From: Thiothrix litoralis
GTDB taxonomy: Bacteria; Pseudomonadota; Gammaproteobacteria; Thiotrichales; Thiotrichaceae
Direction: 5' to 3'
Length of the DNA: 64,000 nt
Assembly: GCF_017901135.1 (NCBI RefSeq)
Contig: NZ_CP072801.1
Coordinates: 2,046,001 to 2,110,000, forward strand
Numbering within the stretch: position 1 is the stretch's first letter; every line of letters begins with the position of its first letter. Position numbers and translations under genes: made by a program. The notes beneath the pieces were generated by a model, which searched no databases, was not told where the DNA came from, and worked only from the letters and a program-made list of their open reading frames with translations. This document shows, piece after piece, positions 38,389 through 47,700 of this stretch.

Positions 38389-39534
38389 ATGTTTGGTGAT
38401 ATTAGCGTTGAAGAATTCTTGCGAGATTACTGGCAGAAAAAGCCGCTGTTGATCCGCCAAGCCTTCCCCAACTTCCAGTCACCGATTACGCAGGATGAAC
38501 TGGCGGGCTTGGCCTGTGAAACCGATACCGCGCGTATTGTCATCGAAAAAGGCGGCGAACACCCCTGGGAAGTTCGCCACGGTGCCTTCGACGAAGACGA
38601 TTTCAGCCACTTGCCAGAAACCCATTGGACCTTGCTGGTCAACGACACTGACCAGCACTTGCCGGAACTGAAAGCGGTGATGGAACCGTTCCGCTTTATC
38701 CCCGACTGGCGCATCGACGACCTCATGATCAGTTTTGCCGTCGAAGGCGGCTCGGTTGGCCCGCATGTGGATGAATACGACGTATTCCTGCTGCAAGCGC
38801 AAGGGCAACGCCGCTGGCAGATCACCACGCAAGCGGCGCACCCTGACAATTTCCTGCCCGATCTGGAATTGCGCATCATGAGCGACTTTGTGGCAGAACA
38901 GGAATGGGTGGTAGAACCGGGTGACCTGCTCTACCTGCCCCCCAATGTGCCGCATTATGGGGTTGCCCTGAACGAATGCTTGACCTATTCCGTCGGTTTC
39001 CGCGCCCCATCACAAGCCGATATGTTGGAACGGCTACTTGAGGATTCACTGGAAGATCCACGCCTAAAGCAACGTTTCAGCGACAGCGGACGCCTGCCAC
39101 AACAACATTCTGGCGAACTGACGACCACCGACATGGATAGTCTGGTGGACTTTTTGGTGGATGCACTGCCGCAAGATGAACAATCTTTACAGCTATGGCT
39201 GGGAAAATATCTCACAGCACCCAAAGCCAATACACCGTTGCTGGAAGCGGAACCCATCAGCCGGGCAGAGCTTAGCAAGCTCATCAGGAACAAAAAACGC
39301 TTTGAAAAAGCACTGGATGCGCGTCTTCTGTACTTTCTATCAGTCAATGACCTGCATCTATTTACGAACGGTAATCATTACGTCATTGATAGCCAACATA
39401 TTCAATTTATTGAATACCTGTGCAAATTCCCCCTACTACTCCACAAAGATTATGCGCGTTTTTTGACGGAAGAAACGTGTTTTGACACTTTACAGACCCT
39501 ACTGGAAATCGGGGTTTTTACAGCAAGAAAATAA
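38389..39534 (+). CDS. RoxA-type ribosomal oxygenase (cupin/JmjC)
   Basis: 381-residue 2-oxoglutarate/Fe(II) oxygenase of the RoxA/YcfD family, which hydroxylates an arginine of ribosomal protein L16. Iron ligands lie in GPHVDEYDVFLLQ (HxD) and PPNVPHYGV (second His). The N-terminus, FLRDYWQKKPLLIRQAF, is typical. It directly abuts purB, as in many gammaproteobacteria. A C-terminal winged-helix-like part completes the length. Confidence 0.9.
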   Translation: MFGDISVEEFLRDYWQKKPLLIRQAFPNFQSPITQDELAGLACETDTARIVIEKGGEHPWEVRHGAFDEDDFSHLPETHWTLLVNDTDQHLPELKAVMEPFRFIPDWRIDDLMISFAVEGGSVGPHVDEYDVFLLQAQGQRRWQITTQAAHPDNFLPDLELRIMSDFVAEQEWVVEPGDLLYLPPNVPHYGVALNECLTYSVGFRAPSQADMLERLLEDSLEDPRLKQRFSDSGRLPQQHSGELTTTDMDSLVDFLVDALPQDEQSLQLWLGKYLTAPKANTPLLEAEPISRAELSKLIRNKKRFEKALDARLLYFLSVNDLHLFTNGNHYVIDSQHIQFIEYLCKFPLLLHKDYARFLTEETCFDTLQTLLEIGVFTARK

Positions 39535-39718
39535 TGAATTTGCGCCGCTCATGATTTAAGCATTTCTTATATTTATCATCATGATGAATAAACTCAGCTA
39601 ATGAGTATTCACCGCACATTCAGTTTTGAGCGATTAATATACTAAACAATAATTCGCTTATCTCCATAGAGATATTTTTTGTATTTTTGCTTATTTTTTA
39701 TGTAACAGGGGAAAAACG

Positions 39719-40021
39719 ATGGATTTCAAAAAGTCCATGCTTGCTGCTTTATGCAGCGTAATGGTTGCTGGTGTTGCTACCACCATGCTACCGGGTATTG
39801 CGAAAGCCGCTGACAGTGAAAGGAAAATTTCACTGAAACGCAGCAATCCCAATGAACCGATTGGACGCGATGCCGTCTTATCAAAAGTCAAAAGTACCTT
39901 TAAGGGGCGGGTACTATCAGTCCAGGAAAAGCCATTGCCCGGCTACCCGGATTGTCATGTCGTGCGGATGCTTTCATTAGAGGGCGAATATCTGACGATC
40001 AAAATTGCGTGTAGCGACTAA
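39719..40021 (+). CDS. Small exported PepSY-like protein
   Basis: 100-residue protein with a signal peptide ending near IAKA|ADS and a mature part (DAVLSKVKSTFKGRVLSVQE, then VVRMLSLEGEYLTIKI) resembling a single PepSY repeat. AGGGGAAAAACG precedes the ATG. It lies upstream of a PhoP/PhoQ-like pair, a common location for PepSY proteins, and may affect kinase activity in the periplasm. The AT-rich 184 bp before it hold the promoter, but I could not assign one with confidence. A terminator follows. Confidence 0.7.
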   Translation: MDFKKSMLAALCSVMVAGVATTMLPGIAKAADSERKISLKRSNPNEPIGRDAVLSKVKSTFKGRVLSVQEKPLPGYPDCHVVRMLSLEGEYLTIKIACSD

Positions 40022-40065
40022 AGAATCTATCAAAAATCATTGAAATTATTCAAAGTTTTCATTGA

Positions 40066-40103
40066 ATGCCCGGAATTCCCACAGAATCTCCGGGCATTTT
40101 TTT
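40066..40103 (+). terminator. Rho-independent terminator after the PepSY-like gene
   Basis: A 9-bp perfect stem, ATGCCCGGA (40066-40074) with TCCGGGCAT (40089-40097), is followed by a run of T. It lies 45 bp after the stop codon and should separate the PepSY-like gene from the downstream regulator genes. Confidence 0.9.
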
Positions 40104-40174
40104 GATAATTTTTATTAATAACTGCCATTGATTGTTTTTTATTCCTAGCAAGCTGGTGTATGATTGCATTTTTA

Positions 40175-40199
40175 GGGGCTTGCTGAGTAAAAAAGCCCC
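40175..40199 (+). promoter_or_regulatory. Hairpin in the leader of the two-component operon
   Basis: GGGGCTT (40175-40181) can pair with AAGCCCC (40193-40199) around an 11-nt loop. No T run follows on the plus strand, so it is unlikely to be a plain terminator. It lies about 50 bp before the response-regulator ATG and may protect or regulate that mRNA. Role unknown. Confidence 0.35.
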
Positions 40200-40250
40200 C
40201 ATATACACAATTAAATCATCATCAGTTGACGAACAGGAAAGAGCTGAGTC

Positions 40251-40952
40251 ATGCGCGTACTTATAATAGAAGACGAAAACATCATCCGCGAACAGGTCGC
40301 TGAAGACCTCAAAAAAAGTGGCTTTACCGTAGATTTGGCTGCCGACGGTTCACAGGGCTTGTATGTTGCACTCGAATACCCGATTGATGTTGCCGTCATC
40401 GACCTGGGTTTACCCAATTCCAAGGGTGGTCAGGTCAATAACGACTTGGGGCTGGATATTATCCGTGCTATCCGCGCCAAGGGACTGGATTATCCGATCA
40501 TCATCCTCACCGCACGTGACCGCTGGCAGAGCAAGGTTGAAGGTCTGGAAGCAGGTGCTGACGACTATGTAACCAAACCCTTCCACACGGAAGAGCTCAT
40601 TGCCCGTTTACGCGTACAATTGCGCCGCACCGGACGCTGGACTCAGGCTGAGCTTAATTGCGGCCCTATCCGCCTGAATACCTCGGAACAACGCGTGTAT
40701 GTCAATGGGCAGGAAGTTACCCTGACGGCCTATGAATACCGGGTGCTGGAACACCTGATATTGCACGCGGGCGAAGTCATCTCCAAAACACGCCTGACCG
40801 ACAGTCTGTACGAAGAAGATACCGACCGCGATAGCAATGTTATCGAGGTGTTTATCCGCCGCCTGCGCATCAAACTTGACCCGGATGATACGCTCAAGCC
40901 TATCGAGACCCTACGTGGACGTGGCTACCGTTTCACACTGACACGTACTTAA
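40251..40952 (+). CDS. OmpR/PhoP-family response regulator
   Basis: 233-residue regulator: receiver domain (MRVLIIEDENIIREQV, phospho-Asp in AVIDLGLPN, Lys in VTKPFHTEEL) plus a C-terminal winged-helix DNA-binding domain (LTAYEYRVLEHL, ETLRGRGYRF). The receiver has a short insertion (KGGQVNNDLG) after the Asp. A GGAAAGAG ribosome site precedes the ATG. It is cotranscribed with the kinase 21 bp downstream. Its signal is unknown; Mg, peptides or acid are possible by analogy with PhoP. Confidence 0.93.
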   Translation: MRVLIIEDENIIREQVAEDLKKSGFTVDLAADGSQGLYVALEYPIDVAVIDLGLPNSKGGQVNNDLGLDIIRAIRAKGLDYPIIILTARDRWQSKVEGLEAGADDYVTKPFHTEELIARLRVQLRRTGRWTQAELNCGPIRLNTSEQRVYVNGQEVTLTAYEYRVLEHLILHAGEVISKTRLTDSLYEEDTDRDSNVIEVFIRRLRIKLDPDDTLKPIETLRGRGYRFTLTRT

Positions 40953-40973
40953 TCGTACCCGGTAGTTACTCTC

Positions 40974-42437
40974 ATGATCAGCTCTTTGCGCAGTCGCCAA
41001 CTTATCAGCGGGTTTGGTGTCATCATGGTCGGCATTTTGATGCTCGGCAGCATGTTGCACTGGTTCTCTTACAGTTACAAAATCGACCAGAAACAGGCTG
41101 AGCTGAAAGAAATATCCTACGATATTCTTGGCTATCTGAACTTTCAGGATGGTCAGTTCAGTATCTTACCGGACGAGGATGTCAAAGCGGATGCCCGTAA
41201 AATGGTTACTGACCACAAATTGGATGATGTCACACAAAACCATTTTGCCTATGTCATTGATATAAAAGATAAAAAAATCGTCTGGAGTGCTTCCACACTG
41301 AGCAAACCCAGCAACGAGGTAGAAGATGACTACTACCTACGCTTCAATCTCGATAAAAACCTGAAAATCAGCTTTGAGCCATCCTTCGCTCAACTCAAGC
41401 CACTGCCTCCTAAAGATCTCCAAAAACTGGAAAGCGACCCCTTACTGAAGCAAACCTACACTCAGGAATATTTGCTGTCGATTCAGAGTTTTTTCCAAGC
41501 GGATTACGGTAACTTTCAGTTTATCGTCGGTGCATCTATCGCTGATATCGAAAAAGAAATGCAGGACATGCGGGGGAAATTTGCCATTCTGCTATTCCTG
41601 TCGGCAGTACTGGTGTTGATTGCCCAACTCGCCCTGAGTTTCTGGGTAGTCGCCCCCATCAAGGAATTTGAGAATGAGGTTAAATCCATCGAGGCAGGCG
41701 AACGGGAACTCATCGACAACCATTATCCTGAAGAACTACTGCCGATCAAAAACGCCCTGAATGGCTTATTGAGCTATGAAAAAGGCCAGAAACAACGTTA
41801 CAAAGATACTCTGGACGATCTTGCCCACAGCATCAAAACGCCATTGACCGCGATGCAGCACCAGCTTGACCAGTTACACCAAACGAAACACCCCCCTCAA
41901 ATTGAGGCTGTTGCTAAAGTATTCGAAACACAAATTGAGCGAATGCGTGAAATTGTAGGCCACCAATTACGCCGGGCGATGGTAACGAATCAGGGTGCTA
42001 TGATCCTGTCGCAGCCAATACGCCCGGTACTGTTCCGTTTGCGAGAAACCTTACTCAAAGTCCACCGGGACAAGCCTTTTGAAATCCGCATCAATGCCGA
42101 CGAATACGCCAAGTGCCGCATGGATGCTGAAGACATGATGGAGCTGTTCGGCAACCTGCTGAACAATGCCTGCCGGTTCTGCCAGAATATTGTGGAAGTT
42201 TCCGCCCATCAGGACAATAATATGCTGGTTATTGACATTGACGACGATGGCTTGGGCTTCCCGGTGGATAACCCCGCCAAACTCTTGCAACGCGGTGTAC
42301 GCGAAGACAGCAAAAGTGATGGTCAAGGCATCGGCATGGCAGTCAGCACTGAAATCGTCTCTGCCATTGGCGGCAAAATCGAATTGCAAGTCTCACCGTA
42401 TGTGGGTGCAAGGGTTCGCTTACACTTGCCAGTCTAA
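40974..42437 (+). CDS. PhoQ-like sensor histidine kinase
   Basis: 487-residue membrane kinase. One transmembrane helix near residues 10-30 and another near 195-220 (AILLFLSAVLVLIAQLAL) flank a periplasmic domain of about 160 residues. The phospho-His lies in DDLAHSIKTPLTAM, the N box in ELFGNLLNNACRF, and the G boxes in DIDDDGLGF and GQGIGMAVS. It shares a transcript with the regulator upstream. It ends 3 bp before the convergent pbpC stop. Confidence 0.9.
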   Translation: MISSLRSRQLISGFGVIMVGILMLGSMLHWFSYSYKIDQKQAELKEISYDILGYLNFQDGQFSILPDEDVKADARKMVTDHKLDDVTQNHFAYVIDIKDKKIVWSASTLSKPSNEVEDDYYLRFNLDKNLKISFEPSFAQLKPLPPKDLQKLESDPLLKQTYTQEYLLSIQSFFQADYGNFQFIVGASIADIEKEMQDMRGKFAILLFLSAVLVLIAQLALSFWVVAPIKEFENEVKSIEAGERELIDNHYPEELLPIKNALNGLLSYEKGQKQRYKDTLDDLAHSIKTPLTAMQHQLDQLHQTKHPPQIEAVAKVFETQIERMREIVGHQLRRAMVTNQGAMILSQPIRPVLFRLRETLLKVHRDKPFEIRINADEYAKCRMDAEDMMELFGNLLNNACRFCQNIVEVSAHQDNNMLVIDIDDDGLGFPVDNPAKLLQRGVREDSKSDGQGIGMAVSTEIVSAIGGKIELQVSPYVGARVRLHLPV

Positions 42438-42440
42438 TGC

Positions 42441-44780
42441 TTACGGCTGGCTAATCACCCGGATGGCAACTTTGTCGACAGCACCAGCCGTGTCAAACAC
42501 CGTCAAGTCGTAATCCCCCGCCCGCGCAAAGGTATAGCGCAAACCTTGCTGACTAGCACCTACCCCTGCCGGTTCACCGTTCACCAACCAGAAATACTGC
42601 CCTACCCCACCTTCTGCCAACAAATCCACGGTTACACCTTTGATTTTTTGCACCTCAGCAACCTTGGGTAAATACAAACGGGTACTGTCATCCAAATGAC
42701 GGATAGCCAGTTGCGCCCCGTCTTGATACTGACTACCCGGTGGGCAACTGGCATCAAATCCGGGCAGACGTATTTTTTCCAGCAAGGTATTCGACAACCA
42801 CGGGCGCAACGCCAGCGGCCACTGAGCCACCTGCCGGGAAACCCGCTGCGGTGCGTTACACTCAGCCGTCACCCGCAAGCCCGTCAGCGGGTTAACCCAA
42901 TAAGTCTGCAAACCAGCCGACCACGAATACTGTTGCAAATTCGGCAAGGTAGGCGGAATACGCTCATCCAGAATCCACGCCTGTTGGCGCACATGACACT
43001 GTTCCGGCGCAGTGCGGGCAGCACTTTCCCCCAAAGGCCAGCAAATATCCGTCTGCGTCACCTCCGGCGGACGTCGCCGCGTATTAACACCCCCACGCTT
43101 AGGCAAAGCACGAAACACATCAAACAGAATAGGCCCCGCCGCCGCCGCCCCAAAACTTCCCGGTAACGGCGTCCCATCCGGGCGGCCTGTCCACACCCCC
43201 ACGGTATAAGCGTCATTGACCCCCACCGCCCAAGCATCCCGAAACCCATAGCTGGTACCGGTTTTCCAAGCCACACCCGTCGCATTGACGCTGCCTTCTG
43301 GTGCTGGAATACCCCGCAAAATATCCTGAATCACCCACGCAGCCCCGGCCGACAGCATCCGCCGCTCCACCACCGGCTCATCCTCAAGAAAACGGGGTTT
43401 AATGCTGATCCCTTGACGTGCAAAGGCGGTAAAACCACGCACCAGATCTTCCAATGTCGTCCCTGCCCCGCCCAGAATCACACTCAGATTCGGCTCAGCA
43501 TTTTCGGGAAAACTGATCACAACCCCCCCATTGCGCAGCCGTGCCACAAAGTTAGCGGGTGTCAGGCGCTGCAACATATCCACCGCCGGAACATTCAACG
43601 ATTGCTGCAAGGCTTGCGTCACGCTGACAGCCCCGGAAAAACGCCGCACAAAATTCTGCGGGGCATAATCATGCAGTTGCACCGGCACATCACTCAACAA
43701 ACTCGCCGAATGCACCAAGCCATCTTCCAGCGCCATGCCGTACAAAAAAGGCTTCAAGGTCGAACCGGGGGAACGTACCGCCTGCACCATGTCCACATGC
43801 CCAAAGCGCTCGGCATTGTAAAAATCGGCAGAACCCGCATACGCCCGCACATACCCCGTAGCATTTTCCACCACCAAGACACCGATGGAAGCTTTTGCTG
43901 GCAAACCACCCACACGGGTACGCAACACATTATCCACTACCCATTGGGTATTGGTATCCAGCCTGGTTTGCAAGCGGGCAACGTTAGCCGCAAATGCCTG
44001 CGACTTCATCCGCTCAGCGAACAGCGGCGCGACCATCGGTTGCTGGAAACGCGAGCGCATCACCGGCTCATTCATGGCATCATCCACCACCTCTTGCGAC
44101 CAGATACCCTGCGTTGCCATGCGGCGTAATACCTTGTCACGGTAACGTTGCGCCAGCTCCGGGTGACGGTCAGGGCGCAACCGCGAAGGTGCTTGCGGCA
44201 ACACCGCCAATAATGCGGCTTCGGCATGACTCAAGCCCAGTGCCGGTTTATGCAACCAAGCAAAACTCGCCGTTTGCACACCTTCAATCGGCCCACCAAA
44301 CGGGGCGAGATTAAGGTAAAAGTTAAGGATTTCAGCCTTGCTATAATGCCATTCAAGCTGCAAGGCGCGGAACATTTGCCGTAATTTCCCACTGATGCTA
44401 CGGTCGTGCGGGTCAAGAATACGCGCCACCTGCATAGTCAGAGTAGACCCACCCGAAATAATCCGTCCACCGCGTAACCATTGCCACCCCGCCCGCACCA
44501 AGGCAAACGGATTAATGCCGGGATGCCAGTAAAACCAGCGGTCTTCGTATTCCAGCAGGGCTTGTACGTACAACGGCGACACCTCATCCAGCGTCACCGG
44601 GTAACGCCACACCCCCTCGTTATCGGCAAAGGCACGCAACGGAGTACGGTCTTGCGCCAAAATCAACACACTGTGTACCCGCCCAGGGTCAGGCAAAGCC
44701 CAGATACGGTCTGCCAACAAAAACAGCAATAGACCCAGAAAAACCGTGCCAACCAGCCACAACGGGTAACGGCGCGTCAT
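42441..44780 (-). CDS. pbpC: Penicillin-binding protein 1C
   Basis: 779-residue bifunctional peptidoglycan enzyme. An N-terminal membrane anchor (LVGTVFLGLLLFLLADRIW) is followed by a GT51 glycosyltransferase (ALLEYEDRWFYWHPGINP) and a transpeptidase with SPGSTLKPF and WKTGTSYGF. A C-terminal PBP1C-specific domain completes it. It begins 10 bp after the alpha-2-macroglobulin gene; this pairing is conserved (E. coli yfhM-pbpC) and is thought to link defence against proteases with cell-wall repair. Confidence 0.95.
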   Translation of the reverse strand: MTRRYPLWLVGTVFLGLLLFLLADRIWALPDPGRVHSVLILAQDRTPLRAFADNEGVWRYPVTLDEVSPLYVQALLEYEDRWFYWHPGINPFALVRAGWQWLRGGRIISGGSTLTMQVARILDPHDRSISGKLRQMFRALQLEWHYSKAEILNFYLNLAPFGGPIEGVQTASFAWLHKPALGLSHAEAALLAVLPQAPSRLRPDRHPELAQRYRDKVLRRMATQGIWSQEVVDDAMNEPVMRSRFQQPMVAPLFAERMKSQAFAANVARLQTRLDTNTQWVVDNVLRTRVGGLPAKASIGVLVVENATGYVRAYAGSADFYNAERFGHVDMVQAVRSPGSTLKPFLYGMALEDGLVHSASLLSDVPVQLHDYAPQNFVRRFSGAVSVTQALQQSLNVPAVDMLQRLTPANFVARLRNGGVVISFPENAEPNLSVILGGAGTTLEDLVRGFTAFARQGISIKPRFLEDEPVVERRMLSAGAAWVIQDILRGIPAPEGSVNATGVAWKTGTSYGFRDAWAVGVNDAYTVGVWTGRPDGTPLPGSFGAAAAGPILFDVFRALPKRGGVNTRRRPPEVTQTDICWPLGESAARTAPEQCHVRQQAWILDERIPPTLPNLQQYSWSAGLQTYWVNPLTGLRVTAECNAPQRVSRQVAQWPLALRPWLSNTLLEKIRLPGFDASCPPGSQYQDGAQLAIRHLDDSTRLYLPKVAEVQKIKGVTVDLLAEGGVGQYFWLVNGEPAGVGASQQGLRYTFARAGDYDLTVFDTAGAVDKVAIRVISQP

Positions 44781-44790
44781 GGCTCGCCCC

Positions 44791-47700
44791 TTACTGGATC
44801 ACCAGATCGGAAGGAGCCGCTCCCATCCCATTCAACTCAGGCCGGTACATATCTTCCACATAAGTCGGTGGCACCACAAACTTGCCTGGTGACACTACCC
44901 GCACCATGTAGAACAAATGGTGGCGGGCTTTCGCATCCAGCGGCAAGGCTGCCACGTAACGGTCATCGCGGAATTCCTGGGTACGCAATACGCTACTGCC
45001 CATCAACTCCAGCACCGGCTTATCCATCCCTTCCAGTTGCAAACCTTCCAGCGACTCATTAGTCTGCAAATTGGTATTTTCCAGCTCAAAACCAGCAGGC
45101 AACAAATCCACCACCAAGGCATCGTTGATGTCGATACTGCTGCTCACCATCACATGGGTCAACAGCAAATCACCGGCCTTGACGTCTGAAGGTTGCACCA
45201 GCTTGCCATTCATCCGATACCAATTACGCTGCACTTCAACCGGGTCACTGTCGGGTGCTGGCGTACTATCCGGGTAGCCATCCAAGGTTAGTGAAGCGTA
45301 AAGTGATGCGTTGGCAGTAATACTCACCCCTTGCTGGAATTCATCCGGGCTTAAAGCACGGAACAACGTCTTGCTACCTGACAAATCCACGCTATCACTG
45401 CCCACTTTCAAACTGGCCTTCCAGCCAGCTTTGGCTTTTTCCTGCACTTTCAAGCCCGCAAGGAACACGAATAACTGCTCTTGTGTGCTGAAATAATTAC
45501 GGTTGTGGATCAGATCAGCCAGCTTGTTAATTTCAGCCGCCATCTGGGGAATTTCAACCTTGGAGCGCATCAGCAGATAAAGCATCGCCGCCCGGTCACG
45601 CAAGTTGCTGCCGTAGTCGCCGAGGTATTTCTGTTCATCACGTACCATCGCCAGCCCACGCTGAATTGCCGCGTCACCACGTTTTGGATCACCACCCGGC
45701 ACTGCTTTCAGCGCTAACCCCAGATGCACCAGCGGCAAGCCCGACACGGCTTTGCCCGCATCCTTGTCGTACATCACTTTCAGCGTACCCGGCGAAGCAC
45801 GTTTCACCCGCGACAAGACGTAACCCGCATAAGCACGCGCCGCAAAATCCAGATGTTCTGGCACATCGGAAAATTCGTAACGGCTGGCCTCATCACGCTC
45901 ACCTTCCGCCAAACGTTCTTCCAGATTCTGGAGCGAACGTTGCAATAACCAATCCGGCACAATAAAGCCCTGATCTTTCGCATCCAGCAGGAAATCCACC
46001 ACATACGGCGTTAACCAGTATTCCTCCTGATAACCACTGTCACCACCCCACAAGGTGAAACCACCATCGGATAACTGCATCCCCGACAAGCGCAGCAAAG
46101 CCGCCGTGACCCGCTCATTACGCTCTTTCATCTCCATTGGTGGCAGCCCCAATTGCTCGGACACATTCGCATCCAGAAACAGGTAAGGCCATGCACTGCT
46201 GGTGGTTTGCTCCAGACAGCCATAGGGGTACTGCAACAAGTCTTGCAGAACCGTGCGTAACGGTAAGGGCGGCGTAGCAGAAAGGCTCAGGTTAGCCTTC
46301 AAGCCTGCGGGCAAGAAGCCTTTCAGGGTTGCCGCATCCAGTTCCATGGTTTCATTCGCCTGCAATTCACGGGTTTGAGACACGTATTGCGCCGGATAGG
46401 CAGGGCGCACGGACAGTTGCAACTGACGCCGGGCGGTAAAGTCCTTGCCGGTCAGTTCCAGATCGACCTGACCACGCCCAAACGCCTGATGCGCAGAGAG
46501 TGGCAAGCGCAAGGTTTCACGCTTACCCACTGCCAACGTCAGTTCACGCTCATCCGCAATGCCCGACAGCAAGGCATTACCGCTGAGTTTCACTTTCACG
46601 GACTGCGCTTCCGTGGTGGTATTGTTCAAATCTACCGTGAGGAAACTGTTATCACTCGCTGCAAGGAAACGCGGCGCCGCCAGCGTCGCGACGACTGGGG
46701 AAGCCACCTTCATCTCACGTTCGGCACTGCCAAAGCGTTCCTCAGAAGCCGCAACAGCCATCAGCCGCAAGGTTCCATCAAACCCCGGCAACGGCAAATC
46801 AATCTTGGCCTTACCCTCGGCATCAAACGCCACAGCCCCACTGAACAAGGACACGATCTTCTGATCTGCCTTTGCCAGCGAACCACCACGCCGCACCGCC
46901 GCATCACCGCCAAAACGCTGGTGCAAAGTTGCGCCCTCAGCACCTTCAATAATCTTGCCATAGTCATCGTACAAACTGGCAGCATATTGATGCTGTGAAA
47001 AATAGAAGGCAAACGGGTCAGGCGTCTTGAAATCGGTAATGCTCAACACACCCGCATCTACCGCTGCCACGGTCACGATAGCCGTATCCCCCTTGAGGTT
47101 ATCAGCACTCACGGTAATGGTGGTGGTCTTTTCTGGCAAGACTTTCTCGGGGGCATCAATCGTCAGATTCAAACGCCGCGCTTCCCGGTCTAGCGGCAGG
47201 AAAATGATACCCAGCGCTCGGTTCGGGGTGATTTTCTGCTGACGGCTGGCTGGGCGGAACGCAGTCACACTGATATATAAATCATGCCGCGCCCAGTCAT
47301 TGTCTACCGGAATATCCACGGTAAGCCCTTCTGCAGGCAAGGTCACATGCTTTGACCACAGCATCGAATCACCTTCCACCGCGACCAGCGCTTCGCCTGC
47401 CGCTGGCGGGGTAATCTTCAGCTTGACCACATCCCCTCTATGGTAGCTGGCCTTGTCGAGCGCCAGCTCAATCTGATCCGGGCGGGCGGTGGTATTTTCA
47501 CTTTGCTCCCAATCCCAACCGGCATGGAAAGGGTAAACGGCTTTCAAGCCCGTTTCAGCATCTTCCACTTCCAGACGGTAGTAACCGTATTGCACCGAAA
47601 ACACGACTTTGGCACTGGCAGCGGCATCCAGCGTCACTTTTTGCTGCACCGTCGGGTATTCACTGGAAATTTCCTTGCGCTGCCAGCCTTCGGCATTATT

